The notes beneath the pieces are model-generated. The model was not told the DNA's origin. It saw only the letters and a program-made list of their open reading frames with translations, and did no database searches. The position numbers and the translations under genes are program-made. From Megasphaera hominis (GTDB lineage: Bacteria > Bacillota > Negativicutes > Veillonellales > Megasphaeraceae): a stretch of 64,000 nucleotides of DNA. Positions 36,801-45,312 of the stretch are shown here, piece after piece. Position 1 is the stretch's first letter. Each line of letters opens with the position of its first letter. Location of the stretch: positions 57,832 to 121,831 of the forward strand of contig NZ_JACOGK010000002.1 in the NCBI RefSeq assembly GCF_014269395.1, in the 5' to 3' direction.

Positions 36801-38167
36801 CCCTTAGCCGTGACCTGGCCGCTTTGTACATTCCCGGCAGCCTGCAAAGTGGCACTAACCGTGCCCAACATAGAAACAGGCAACTGGGGAATGGCTTCCA
36901 ATTGAATCCCCTCTGCCTGAAGGTCTGCATGAAAGTCACTGCTTTCCCGATTGTACGTACCGCTGCCGGTCAGACTGCCGCCGGCTACAGCAGCCGTCAC
37001 ATGGGTAACGGCAATATCCGAACCGGCACAGCTGATATCTGCCTGGCCGTTGCTAATGGAAAGATTATTATAGTCCAGCTGCGGTACCTGAACAGTCCCG
37101 GCAGCACTAAGCTGATCTGTCGTGCCCCACAAGCGTCCTTTAAAGGCCACACTGCCTGTAAGGCCTTCTGGCAGATACGCTGTAAAGGCAGACAAATCGG
37201 CTCCCGGCACAGTGACATCGAGCTGGAAAACGGGCGTATCCGTATTAATACGAATGAGGCCGCCGGCTTCTACCTGCTGGCCGTTTAAGGTACCACTGGC
37301 TTTTTCCAAATAGACTGTATCCGTTGTCAGGCGTACGTCACCCTTGACGTCGGCGCAAGCAATCCCATAGGCTGTGCCGGCACCGCCTTCGACAGACGCG
37401 GAACCACTCAGGGTCTGGCCGTTGTGCGTCTGGGCATAGTGTGCCCGTATATCGCGGATGGTGCCATCTGTAATCGTCACATCCGTATCAGCTGGAATAA
37501 AGGGGGAAAGGTACGCTGCCTTAACAGCGTCACCTTTGACGAGAACGTCAAAATCACGGGCTGACGTAAAGTGCCCTGACGCAGTAACCTTTTCGCCATC
37601 CAGATATAAGGCCGCATCCGCATAGAGGCGCGGGTAGGAGCTGAAATCCAGCGTACCTTCGCCTTGTTCACCTACAAGGGTAGGCCCATTCGGCAGCTGC
37701 AGCCGCACGGTACCGTCATGTAAAAGGATGCGTCCGCGAAAGCCGGCGTCTGTCGTATCGCCCGTATTCTTAACAAGATTGGCTACGTTCCACGTCTGGT
37801 CTGCCTGATTTTGCCAAATATGAACGACCGGCGCCTGAATATCAACCGTTTCGACGGCTGCCGCCATTTCCCCACCCGATAGGGATGACAGGACTTTCCA
37901 AGGATTAATAAAAACAGTAATATCTTTACCAGAAAGGACAGTACGCCCCTGTGTATCACGAACTACCGGGTCAGCAATCGTCACGCGGCCGGAAAGAGAA
38001 ACATCCATACTGCTAAAACGCAGTGTACCGTTTAGCTTTTCATCAGCAGTTACCGTCACCGTTTCCGACAGTTTTTGCATGAGCACCGGTTTTTCCAGCC
38101 AGAGGGAGAAAGCCGCGGCAAATAAAAAGACTACAATTGCTCCGAAGACAATCCATTGCTTTTTCAC
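33872..38167 (-). CDS. tamB: Translocation and assembly module protein TamB
   Basis: Very large AsmA/TamB-type protein thought to bridge inner and outer membranes and carry phospholipid. An N-terminal membrane anchor (about 7-24) is followed by more than 1,100 residues of short beta-strands with repeating G-S-T-rich patterns, and a C-terminal DUF490 domain (about 1100-1431, ending VYKYSFY with a terminal aromatic). The GTG at 38167 has AAAGGAGGT six bases before it and is preferred to the ATG at 38212, which lies about 11 bases from the predicted transcription start. 1431 residues. Confidence 0.93.
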   Translation of the reverse strand: MKKQWIVFGAIVVFLFAAAFSLWLEKPVLMQKLSETVTVTADEKLNGTLRFSSMDVSLSGRVTIADPVVRDTQGRTVLSGKDITVFINPWKVLSSLSGGEMAAAVETVDIQAPVVHIWQNQADQTWNVANLVKNTGDTTDAGFRGRILLHDGTVRLQLPNGPTLVGEQGEGTLDFSSYPRLYADAALYLDGEKVTASGHFTSARDFDVLVKGDAVKAAYLSPFIPADTDVTITDGTIRDIRAHYAQTHNGQTLSGSASVEGGAGTAYGIACADVKGDVRLTTDTVYLEKASGTLNGQQVEAGGLIRINTDTPVFQLDVTVPGADLSAFTAYLPEGLTGSVAFKGRLWGTTDQLSAAGTVQVPQLDYNNLSISNGQADISCAGSDIAVTHVTAAVAGGSLTGSGTYNRESSDFHADLQAEGIQLEAIPQLPVSMLGTVSATLQAAGNVQSGQVTAKGQASATGLSYNGLEADTATTDFAYADGVISLSQLTASVQGGTVTANGTYDTKNKDLNGVFTAKDIPLSMFAGYAAVPMSGTISAAGQVFGTGPAWNVIFHAANGSIKDMPFDSLDGSLSGTGSQIQIPSVVWRYKDGTHQASGQVNLDSRSLQLQVTTQHMRLERILPALGKGELPLTGWADNTVYVSGTLDNLAAHGSFRLSSGSAYGYLYKNVSADYTLANNTIYLQNGDISAYDASVKVSGSVGARLNLDFDASNLDIARLVPQKGPQRAGLVHLKAHVGGTLDSPTLNGTLQSDQLTFNQTLLQDVKGEVTYYGGIFHLNNFHFMQNGGSYDANGGYNPANGWIMARASVASGDLASLLKLAGYKGNAVQGRLDGNLSVDGTAEKPRAHLTGQLTQGFIGKEPIEPTDIDVQYENDTVKINKLALQVSGGILAAQGTYALHGPVNIQVAGRGFPTKLLTEITGRTDIDLDSNVDFAVTLSGTGDDPNADVSIQLNGGTMKGFSFTNAYALLNIRNGIIKLSQAYIAKDPYKVSAYGTIPMAAISGARTDESMDVTLKLDHASLDLLTFVSPLIKTATGNLEGTLQVKGTAAAPEVYGTVGVKDGSVSIEAMQYPLSQIQGQVQFTGTQAALTTAAVMDKKNAKNPGNVQIQGNAAWNGWELTQYGGTLNLNHLNVQCPYFKGPLNGELKLSDEEGYPLLSGKITLSHTDLDVPLSLSSSNSSMDLGLDLTIEMGDEVRLYNPALYDITLTGSANFSGTLMHPYASGGFEAMNGTFHYLDTNFHLSKAKATFNQPDTFLPYVDVEGETRVGQYNVLLNLRGPVEKMDLMLRSNPPLTKNQIISLITLRNSGDKQSSSLTGEDVNTLIGSGIRMTLNSLGITQTLEKALHLDMLTVTTGSLDYDAKTADINDNYYNIEMGKYLFNDFMVTAAFGLNHQDNRIGMQYNLGSKFGLAAWKSSEGAYVGGVYKYSFY

Positions 38168-38229
38168 CGGCGGACCTCCTTTCTGTATAGAAAAAGAAGA
38201 GAGAATTGTCATATTACAATTCTCCCTTC

Positions 38230-38258
38230 ATTGTACCTAGGCTATACTTTAAAATCAA
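38230..38258 (-). promoter_or_regulatory. Promoter of tamB
   Basis: On the minus strand TTGATT (38258-38253), 17 bases, TACAAT (38235-38230); transcription would begin near 38223, about 55 bases before the GTG start. It probably also serves the sigma-factor gene. Confidence 0.68.
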
Positions 38259-38313
38259 GAAGTATGAGCGAATAAACTGTTTCAATTTATAAATTTACAT
38301 CAAACTGTAACAA

Positions 38314-39939
38314 TTAGCCTCTGTATGAAGTTGCCGTCATGGACGGATGTACCACACCAGAACGGACGTCAACACCCATAGCCTGTTCCAGCGTAGCAAT
38401 GCCTACGTTGTAATCGTACAGGGCCTGAATATGATTGGTCTGAGCTTCGTTCAACGCGAGCTGGGCATCGAGGACATCCAAGTTGATACCGACGCCGGCC
38501 TGGTAGCGGACGCGGGCAATCTTGAAGCTTTCTTCAGCCTGATTGATAGAGGTCTGTGTAGCCAGTACACGCTGGGCAGCACTGCGCAGGTTCAAATAGG
38601 CCTGCTTGACTTCGAGCTGTACGGCTTCGCGCTGCTTCTGCTCTGCTTCGCGCTGGGACAAGAGAGCCAGCTGGGCTTCTTTGATTTTGGCATTCGTCGC
38701 GCCGCCATCCCAGAGGCTCCACGACACACCACCGGTGATACTCCAATTGTGTTCATCCCAGCCCGGGAAAGTCGTATCGCTGTAGCCGCGGCCGGCACCG
38801 ACACTAACCGTCGGGCGGTTGCCGGCTTTAGCAATTTCAATATTGCGTTCTGCTTCCTGTACAGCCAGCGCCGCCTGGAGGACTTCCGGACGATACTTCA
38901 TGGCATAGTCCATAGCTTCCTGCAGGGAAATATCGTACGAGTCAAAGGGCAGGCGATGATCGGAGAGGACCAGTTTGGTCTGTAAGGGCAGGCCGAGGAT
39001 ATTATTCAGATTTGCTTCCGCTACGGCTACGTTCGTATCTGCTGTAACAGCCGTAGTCTTTGCATTAGCCAGGGAAACATCAGACGTAAGGACATCGAGC
39101 TTGGCGACGGTGCCTACATTATACTGGGCCGTAACGTTCTTTACGTGCCCTTCCAGGTTGCTTACCGATTCATGGTATACATCCTGCAATTCTTCATAGG
39201 CTAAGAGGCCAAAGTACCCTTCTACAGCCGAAAGCTTTGTCGCCTGTTCGACACGCAGCATTTCTTCCTGGGCATTGACCTTGCCGAGCTTGGCATTGGC
39301 AATTTCATTTTCTACGCGCCCGCCTGTATAGAGGGGAATAGAAACACTGAAAGAGTTGCCAAATGCGTTGGCTACATCTTTGACACTGCCGCCTGTGCGG
39401 GAACCGCTCCACGTATAGCCGATGGTCGGCATCTTGCCGGCACGGGCTTCATCAATAGCAAAATCCGTGCTATGCAGGGCATAGCGGGCCATCTTGATAT
39501 CACGGTTGTAATCGAGTGCCATTTGAATGGTCTTCGGCAGGGTCAAATCCACCGTTTCATCAGCACCGACACGGCCGACGACGATGACCGGATCGGCCTC
39601 ATGTCTGGCTGCTGCACGCTGAGCGCTCTTTTGCATATCTTCGGCAATCTGCTGCGCCAGCTGTTCGCGCAAAGCCGGTGGCACATCAGGCACAGTAGCT
39701 GCTGTTGTCGCAGCCGCCGGGGCCACAGCCGGTGCCGGGCGAGACGCTTCCTTTTGCGCCTTTTCCGTCGAAAGCTGTTGTAATTCACTTTCTACAGATG
39801 CACTCTTCTGTGACGTATCACTTAAATCTACGGGAACAACCGTAGCCTTGGCCGGCGCAGCTGCCGCAACGGCAGATATTGTGCCCAACGTTGTAATCAT
39901 CACTGCTGCAATAAGTTTTTTATACATGTCCTTGTTCAT
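38314..39939 (-). CDS. tolC: TolC-like outer-membrane channel protein
   Basis: Outer-membrane factor of efflux and export machines. Signal peptide 1-27 (TISAVAAAAPA), a non-conserved N-terminal stretch (about 30-110) and two OEP repeats: LTLPKTIQMALDYNRDIKMA starts the first near 135, and SLQEAMDYAMKYRPEVLQAA the second near 335. Start at 39939, with GGGGGT nine bases upstream, rather than the ATG at 39954. 541 residues. Only about 45 bases separate it from mlaD, so it is probably in the mla operon. It could serve the exporter at 5267-10275. Confidence 0.93.
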   Translation of the reverse strand: MNKDMYKKLIAAVMITTLGTISAVAAAAPAKATVVPVDLSDTSQKSASVESELQQLSTEKAQKEASRPAPAVAPAAATTAATVPDVPPALREQLAQQIAEDMQKSAQRAAARHEADPVIVVGRVGADETVDLTLPKTIQMALDYNRDIKMARYALHSTDFAIDEARAGKMPTIGYTWSGSRTGGSVKDVANAFGNSFSVSIPLYTGGRVENEIANAKLGKVNAQEEMLRVEQATKLSAVEGYFGLLAYEELQDVYHESVSNLEGHVKNVTAQYNVGTVAKLDVLTSDVSLANAKTTAVTADTNVAVAEANLNNILGLPLQTKLVLSDHRLPFDSYDISLQEAMDYAMKYRPEVLQAALAVQEAERNIEIAKAGNRPTVSVGAGRGYSDTTFPGWDEHNWSITGGVSWSLWDGGATNAKIKEAQLALLSQREAEQKQREAVQLEVKQAYLNLRSAAQRVLATQTSINQAEESFKIARVRYQAGVGINLDVLDAQLALNEAQTNHIQALYDYNVGIATLEQAMGVDVRSGVVHPSMTATSYRG

Positions 39940-39986
39940 TGCGGGTACCCCCATTGATCTGATTGCTATATTGTAGAATGTCCTGG

Positions 39987-41231
39987 CTAAAAGACATAGT
40001 CAATGCCATAATAATTACCGCCATCGCTGCGGTTCATAGGCCTTGTAAATTGGCCAAAGAGGAAAAGATTATCGGTCAGACGATACTTGGCTTTTACGCG
40101 GTAACGCCAGTCGTCCGGATCGTAGCCTTCCAGAGAAAGGCGGAACGGCTTATCTTCAAAAAAGTCGAGGCCCATACCGAGTTCGCCGCGGATCAGGCCG
40201 GCCCGGGCGGAAAGGAATGTCCCCTTTTTGCCATACTGCAGGTTCATTTTCGTACCGTTACCAATATTTTCAGCTCCTAACAGAGCAAAGCTATTGTTCC
40301 GGTACAACTTAAAATTTACCTGGGCACCTGTTTCACTTTTTGTATCATTGTACAGAATAGCTGCATCGCCTTCGGTCTTCAGACCCGTATCGCCACCGAG
40401 AATCTTATTCAGGCGGCCGGAGATGGAAGCCGTATTGTGCAGCGTCTGCTGCAGATCGGCCTGGCTCTGTTCATCTGTCGTAATTTTTTCTACTGCTAAG
40501 GCTGTTTTTTCAAAGCTGTCTGTAATTTGCTTCATATTCTCTGCCGTCGCCCGGACGTCATCAGAAATGGCGCCGTCACGGTTCATGGCCGCTAACTGGG
40601 CTGCCGTTTCATCGAGAGACGCCGTAACTGCCGCCATATGGGCAGTCATGGACTGAATATTGCCGGCATTGGCATCCATGAGGCCGTTTACCCGGCCGGT
40701 CATACCTTCGATGTTCTGAATCGTACCGCGCATAGCCTGCTGCGTTTCAGGATGCCCAATGACGTTATTGATATTATTGATCATGTCGTTAGCATTAGCA
40801 ATGAGCTTCCCTGTACTTTCCATCATATCATCCATGGTCTTGCCATCGCTGCCGTTTAAATACTCACCTGCAGCTACTACCTGCGTAGAATCAGCGCCCG
40901 GTGTAATAGAAACAATTTTTTCGCCCAATAGGCCATCGGTCGTGATGGCCAGCTTGGAGCCTTTGGGAATCTCCGTTCCCTTATCGATTTTCATAGCTAC
41001 GTCCACGCCTTCCTTCGAAGGACTGACACTGACGACCTTACCTACGTGTACGCCTACATAACGGACAGAATTGCCCTTTTGCAGGCCATTGGCGTCGCGG
41101 AACATTGCGTGAATTTCATAGCCCGGTTTACCAAATATTTCTGCATGAGCCAGGGTAATGACTACATACGTAAAAATCAGCACGCCAACAATCGTTACCA
41201 GCCCTACTTTTGCTTCTGCACTCCATTTCAT
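39987..41231 (-). CDS. mlaD: MCE-domain lipid transport protein MlaD with C-terminal barrel region
   Basis: Substrate-binding subunit of the Mla phospholipid transporter. Inner-membrane anchor (about 8-28), MCE domain (38-115, FRDANGLQKGNSVRYVGVHV and LAITTDGLLGEKIVSITPG), a long helical stretch (about 125-260) and, from about 265, amphipathic strands ending in YGIDYVF. The 414-residue length is more than double a proteobacterial MlaD. Barrel-fused MlaD that spans the envelope is known from Veillonella parvula; this gene fits that architecture. It overlaps mlaF by 4 bases. Confidence 0.92.
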   Translation of the reverse strand: MKWSAEAKVGLVTIVGVLIFTYVVITLAHAEIFGKPGYEIHAMFRDANGLQKGNSVRYVGVHVGKVVSVSPSKEGVDVAMKIDKGTEIPKGSKLAITTDGLLGEKIVSITPGADSTQVVAAGEYLNGSDGKTMDDMMESTGKLIANANDMINNINNVIGHPETQQAMRGTIQNIEGMTGRVNGLMDANAGNIQSMTAHMAAVTASLDETAAQLAAMNRDGAISDDVRATAENMKQITDSFEKTALAVEKITTDEQSQADLQQTLHNTASISGRLNKILGGDTGLKTEGDAAILYNDTKSETGAQVNFKLYRNNSFALLGAENIGNGTKMNLQYGKKGTFLSARAGLIRGELGMGLDFFEDKPFRLSLEGYDPDDWRYRVKAKYRLTDNLFLFGQFTRPMNRSDGGNYYGIDYVF

Positions 41232-41980
41232 GTAGTATTCCCTCCCTCCTGCCAGTCTGTACTGCCATGAATAAACCGCTGCACCTGTGCATCCGTCGTC
41301 GAACGGAACGTTTCTTTATCGGCAATCAGCCGGAATTCGCCCTCTTCCAAATACGCCAGCCTGTCGGCTACATAAAAAGCCGACTCCATATCATGCGTCA
41401 CGACGACGGACGTCGTATGGAGCTGGCGCTGTGTATTAACAATCAGATGGTTTATATCCATGCTACGCAACGGATCCAGACCGGCTGTCGGTTCGTCATA
41501 CAGGATTACTTGTGGCTCCAGGGCAATAGCCCGGGCCAAGCTGACTCTCTTTTTCATGCCGCCTGAAAGGTTGTTAGGCATCATGGCTTCTACATTATCG
41601 AGGCCGACGAGATGAAGCTTATTGTGTACGATTTCGCGTATTTCCTCTTCACTCTTTTTTGTGTGCTGCCGCAGGCCAAAGGCCACGTTTTCGCCAACGC
41701 TCATGGAATCAAACAGGGCCGAATATTGGAATACCATCCCCATGTGCAGCCGCACCTGGTCCATCTGATCCTCATCCAGCGCGAGAATATCCTGGCCATC
41801 GACAAAAATTTTGCCGCTCGTCGGCTTTTGCAGGCCTATGATGAGCCGTAAGATGGTACTTTTACCAGAACCGCTGGCACCTAGAATAGCGAGGGTTTCA
41901 CCTGTATGAATATCGAGATTGATGTGGTTCAGGATAACCCGCGATCCATAGGCTACCGTGATATCCTGCAGACTAATCAT
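41228..41980 (-). CDS. mlaF: Mla phospholipid transporter ATPase MlaF
   Basis: ATP-binding subunit of MlaEFD. Walker A GASGSGKST, signature LSGGMKKRVSLARAIAL, Walker B ILYDEPTAGLDP and the H-loop VVTHDME are all present. The ATG at 41980 has AGGAGTG a few bases upstream and gives a normal start MISLQDITVAYG (250 residues); the frame extends to 42100 but has no better start. It overlaps mlaD and follows mlaE. Confidence 0.94.
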   Translation of the reverse strand: MISLQDITVAYGSRVILNHINLDIHTGETLAILGASGSGKSTILRLIIGLQKPTSGKIFVDGQDILALDEDQMDQVRLHMGMVFQYSALFDSMSVGENVAFGLRQHTKKSEEEIREIVHNKLHLVGLDNVEAMMPNNLSGGMKKRVSLARAIALEPQVILYDEPTAGLDPLRSMDINHLIVNTQRQLHTTSVVVTHDMESAFYVADRLAYLEEGEFRLIADKETFRSTTDAQVQRFIHGSTDWQEGGNTT

Positions 41981-41990
41981 AGCAGCACTC

Positions 41991-42755
41991 CTAATATAAG
42001 ATAAGGGACAAGAGATAATTACAGATAAAGATAAAAATAATAGACGTAACAACCGAACGGGTGGTAGCCTGGCCAACCCCTTCAGCACCACTCTTGGCAT
42101 TCATGCCTTCGTGACAAGCGACTAAGGCAATAATGCCGCCAAAGAACATGGCTTTAATCAGGCCATATACTACGTCTGAAACGTCGGTAAACATTTCAAT
42201 GGAATTCATATACGTGAAATGAGTGAGGCCGGCGCTCAACGTAGCCACGGCATAGCCACCGGCCGTACCGATAATATAGCCGTAGAAAGCTAAAAGCGGC
42301 ACCATACAGACACAGGCGACGAAGCGTGGTACAACGAGATAGGCAACGGGATTAACGGCCATGCAGCGCAGGGCATCAATCTGCTCGGTAACCTTCATCG
42401 TGCCGATTTCAGCTGTCATAGCAGCGCCTACACGGCCGGCTACGACAACGCCTGTGAGAATAGGCCCCAGTTCACGCCCCATCGCGATGGACATAATCCC
42501 GCCTAAGGTCGACTGTGCCCCATAGCGCAGGAGGATATCGACGATCTGTAAGGTCATAACCATCCCGGCAAAGAGTAAGGTCAAGCTGACAATAGGCAGC
42601 GAATTAACACCAAGGTGCGCCATCTGGGCAATGGTCAGGCGTCGCTGAATTTTCGGCAACTGGCGCACCGTCTGCAGAAACAGGAGGGCCAATACGCCAA
42701 CCTTTTCGAAGATATGTAACGTAAACGCACCTACGTGTTCCAACATTCCCAGCAC
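41991..42755 (-). CDS. mlaE: Mla phospholipid transporter permease MlaE
   Basis: Integral membrane subunit of MlaEFD. Several membrane segments and the family signature GRELGPILTGVVVAGRVGAAM near residue 95 are present. The start is taken as the GTG at 42755, with AGGGGG seven bases upstream; an earlier in-frame ATG at 42818 lies within the -35 box of the predicted promoter, upstream of the transcription start near 42783. 254 residues. First gene of the mlaE-mlaF-mlaD-tolC operon. No mlaB or mlaC is adjacent. Confidence 0.93.
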   Translation of the reverse strand: MLGMLEHVGAFTLHIFEKVGVLALLFLQTVRQLPKIQRRLTIAQMAHLGVNSLPIVSLTLLFAGMVMTLQIVDILLRYGAQSTLGGIMSIAMGRELGPILTGVVVAGRVGAAMTAEIGTMKVTEQIDALRCMAVNPVAYLVVPRFVACVCMVPLLAFYGYIIGTAGGYAVATLSAGLTHFTYMNSIEMFTDVSDVVYGLIKAMFFGGIIALVACHEGMNAKSGAEGVGQATTRSVVTSIIFIFICNYLLSLILY

Positions 42756-42789
42756 AGACACACCCCCTTTTCCCTGCGTATGTACTGTT

Positions 42790-42818
42790 ACTATACCATT
42801 AATACAACAGGTATGCAA
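42790..42818 (-). promoter_or_regulatory. Promoter of the mla-tolC operon
   Basis: On the minus strand TTGCAT (42818-42813), 17 bases, TATAGT (42795-42790). Its position supports the internal GTG as the mlaE start. Confidence 0.68.
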
Positions 42819-42973
42819 AACACTGGCAATAAATTGTTATAAAACTGTGAGAAAACTCAGAACTCCTTTTCAGTTTTCTACAAATAAGATAATACCATGT
42901 TATCCCTTAAATATCAAGATTGAACCCCTGCCACAGCCGGTCAGGCACAGAGAACCACAGCGTACGGTAAAAC

Positions 42974-43008
42974 AGCAGCTGCGTATGGTCACATAACACA
43001 GCTGCTGT
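42974..43008 (-). terminator. Hairpin after the S55-type peptidase gene
   Basis: ACAGCAGCTG pairs with CAGCTGCTGT across a 15-base loop, 9 bases past the stop; on the minus strand it is followed only by a short TTTT, so it is a modest terminator. The remaining 43009-42819 gap holds the mla promoter. Confidence 0.5.
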
Positions 43009-43016
43009 CTGGTAGC

Positions 43017-44984
43017 CTAGTATAGGCCAAATATATTCTTTTTATCTTGCGAGGGCTTTTCTTTCTGATTCTTGCCGGCATCAGATTGGTTGTCCGTATC
43101 CTTCTTGTCCGTCTGGTCAGCCGTATCTGCTGTATCATCGTCTTCAGCGCTGATAACTGCTTTTGCCGACTGCAGCGTGTGGTGTGCTGCCAGGAAACGG
43201 TCCCGCTTTTCCGGTGTGACAATCTTGATGGTCAGCTGGCCGTCACCTTTAACGATGTACGGCGTCGGAATGGATGATTTTTGATCGTCCTTATCCGTGT
43301 CATCATGAAGACCATTCTTTTTCGGTTTCAGTACATCCTTCGGTGATTCCTGCGCTTCCTTAGCCTGGAGTTTTACCTTAGACGTCTTTGTTTTCCCATC
43401 GTCAATCATGCTGACGTTCTGATCGAGGACTTCAATGACCAGGTCATTATTGGCATCTTCTTTTTCGATCGCCTTCTTAAGCTCATCAAAATCTTTATAA
43501 TGACGCAGGCGTTCAATGATTTCGTCTGTCAGGTTGTAGCGTTGCCGTTCGATCAGGTACGGCAAGGGAATGACCCCGCCACCGCGTACTTCCAGTACCA
43601 TATCGCCTAAAGGCTGATCTTTGGGCACCGTAAAGGTCATTGCCTTTACTTCATCGGCCCCCCGATAGGGATGAAGCGTGACCTTGAAATAAATCGTATC
43701 GCCCGGGCTGGCTACGACCGGAGCTGCCATAGCCTCCGTAATACGTGCTGTCTTTTGTGCCTGGGAAATAGACGTAGTAGATGTAATGTCGAGTACAGGG
43801 TAATCAATGAATTCATTATGCTTCAGGATATCCAGCACATTATACAGTTCATCGATACTCTTTTCATTGACATTATTTTCTGAATAATACATGTTATGCC
43901 GCGTAATATCCTTATCGCGGCCGTTGGCCGAGCGGATCGTATACTCGATCGTCGCCGTACCGCCGCCTAAACGGTCAATCGTCTTATTAACTGTATTATA
44001 GACAGACGTTGCCGCCAGAACCGGTGTCATTTCGTTATCTTCAATGATTTTAACGCGTTTAACATTATGGGCTCCCGTATCCTGATCGCGTACATCCATG
44101 ACGACAGGGATGCCCGGTGCCAGGGAATAATTGCCGGCAATCCCGGCGCCCCGGTCCTGATCGATGCGGCCAATTTCAGCCCCGATAGAACCAAGCTTGA
44201 AAGAGCTTTCCATATTATTGACGATCGTGAAGATATACGCATTGTGCATGAAGTAATTGATACTCCCCTTCTTTAGGAAGGGATGGCCAAAGGCTACAAT
44301 ATGATCGTGATCCACATAGGTAACCGTGCCAATAGCGCCCAGCTTCAGATCGCCATTGACAAAGGCCGCAGCTACGGAACTGCCCGCTTCTAACGGCTGG
44401 GCCTGGCTATCAGATGCAGCCGTCGCCGTATCGACAGGCAAAAACTTATATTGCGGCAGCTTTTCCTTCATCCAGTTCATCGAAAGCGTGTCAAAGCCGC
44501 TGGCCATGAGCGGTGTATCAACCGGAACAAGTGACGATTCACGGGCATTAAAGGGCCGGATTTCTTCCTTTACGGGTACATTCCAGAGTTTGACCATATC
44601 TTCAATAGGCGTTATCATACCTACCTTTGAATTCGTAAAAGACCAGCCGTACGCTACGGCGCCCAAGAGTTTCCCATTTATGTAGACCGGGCTGCCGCTC
44701 ATCCCCTGGGCAATCCCGCCTGTGCGCTCGATCAAAGGTCCGGAAAACCGGGCCAAAACGAGATCACCGGAAGGGCCGCTATTCTTCATGACGCCCAGAA
44801 TTTCTACAGGAAAGGTTTCCATCGTCGTTCCCTGGGTTACCGTCTTCGCATAGCCCGTCATACCCGGCTGGACATCGCGGACTGACATAAATTGTTCCGC
44901 ATATGCGGTGAAAGAGACGGCGCAGCAAAGGAATGCTGCACATAAAGCCTTTACTGCGTGCCGCCACGTACGTAATCGTCTCAT
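43017..44984 (-). CDS. SpoIVB-type (S55) serine peptidase-domain envelope protein
   Basis: Secreted protein with an S55-type domain. Signal peptide about 1-29 (ending TAYA), then MSVRDVQPGMTGYAKTVTQG and the catalytic-looking GGIAQGMSGSPVYINGKLLG (Ser96) and DHDHIVAFGHPFLKKG (His228/His234). A large beta-rich region follows, and the last 120 residues are charged and low in complexity (K, D, Q). Family members occur in non-sporulating diderms, where the role is unknown. Start at 44984 (AAGGAG three bases before). 655 residues, directly downstream of the lipoyl-like gene. Confidence 0.8.
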   Translation of the reverse strand: MRRLRTWRHAVKALCAAFLCCAVSFTAYAEQFMSVRDVQPGMTGYAKTVTQGTTMETFPVEILGVMKNSGPSGDLVLARFSGPLIERTGGIAQGMSGSPVYINGKLLGAVAYGWSFTNSKVGMITPIEDMVKLWNVPVKEEIRPFNARESSLVPVDTPLMASGFDTLSMNWMKEKLPQYKFLPVDTATAASDSQAQPLEAGSSVAAAFVNGDLKLGAIGTVTYVDHDHIVAFGHPFLKKGSINYFMHNAYIFTIVNNMESSFKLGSIGAEIGRIDQDRGAGIAGNYSLAPGIPVVMDVRDQDTGAHNVKRVKIIEDNEMTPVLAATSVYNTVNKTIDRLGGGTATIEYTIRSANGRDKDITRHNMYYSENNVNEKSIDELYNVLDILKHNEFIDYPVLDITSTTSISQAQKTARITEAMAAPVVASPGDTIYFKVTLHPYRGADEVKAMTFTVPKDQPLGDMVLEVRGGGVIPLPYLIERQRYNLTDEIIERLRHYKDFDELKKAIEKEDANNDLVIEVLDQNVSMIDDGKTKTSKVKLQAKEAQESPKDVLKPKKNGLHDDTDKDDQKSSIPTPYIVKGDGQLTIKIVTPEKRDRFLAAHHTLQSAKAVISAEDDDTADTADQTDKKDTDNQSDAGKNQKEKPSQDKKNIFGLY

Positions 44985-44994
44985 AAGCTCCTTC

Positions 44995-45291
44995 TTATTT
45001 CGTTTCCACAACAACTACGACAGTGCCCTGTGTGACTGCCGACCCCGGCTGAATCGTGACCGATTTGACAGTGCCACTGCTATTCGCCCGGGCTGCCGGC
45101 ATAGGACCGGCCAGGGATTCTACGGTAAGCAGTACGTCGCCTTCAGCGACAGTCGTTCCTACGGGAACGACACTGTCTACCTTACCGCTCAGGACAGATG
45201 TATACGACACATCTGCGGCCATAACCGAAGAAACTGCCAGGGCAGCAACCATCGCTGCCAGTGTGAGGACTTTCCTTTTCATGGACATCAT
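44995..45291 (-). CDS. Secreted lipoyl/biotinyl-like domain protein lacking the modified lysine
   Basis: 98 residues: signal peptide (about 1-26, ending VMA), then a single biotinyl/lipoyl-type fold. GKVDSVVPVGTTVAEGDVLL (36-55) and GTVKSVTIQPGSAVTQG (73-89) match the two halves of such domains, but where the acceptor EAMKM loop should be there is ESLAGP (58-63), with no lysine. So it cannot carry biotin or lipoate there and is more like the lipoyl half of a membrane-fusion protein. It lies between mreB and the S55-type gene. AAAGGAG is nine bases before the ATG. Confidence 0.82.
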   Translation of the reverse strand: MMSMKRKVLTLAAMVAALAVSSVMAADVSYTSVLSGKVDSVVPVGTTVAEGDVLLTVESLAGPMPAARANSSGTVKSVTIQPGSAVTQGTVVVVVETK

Positions 45292-45312
45292 GATGTATCA
45301 CTCCTTTACAGA

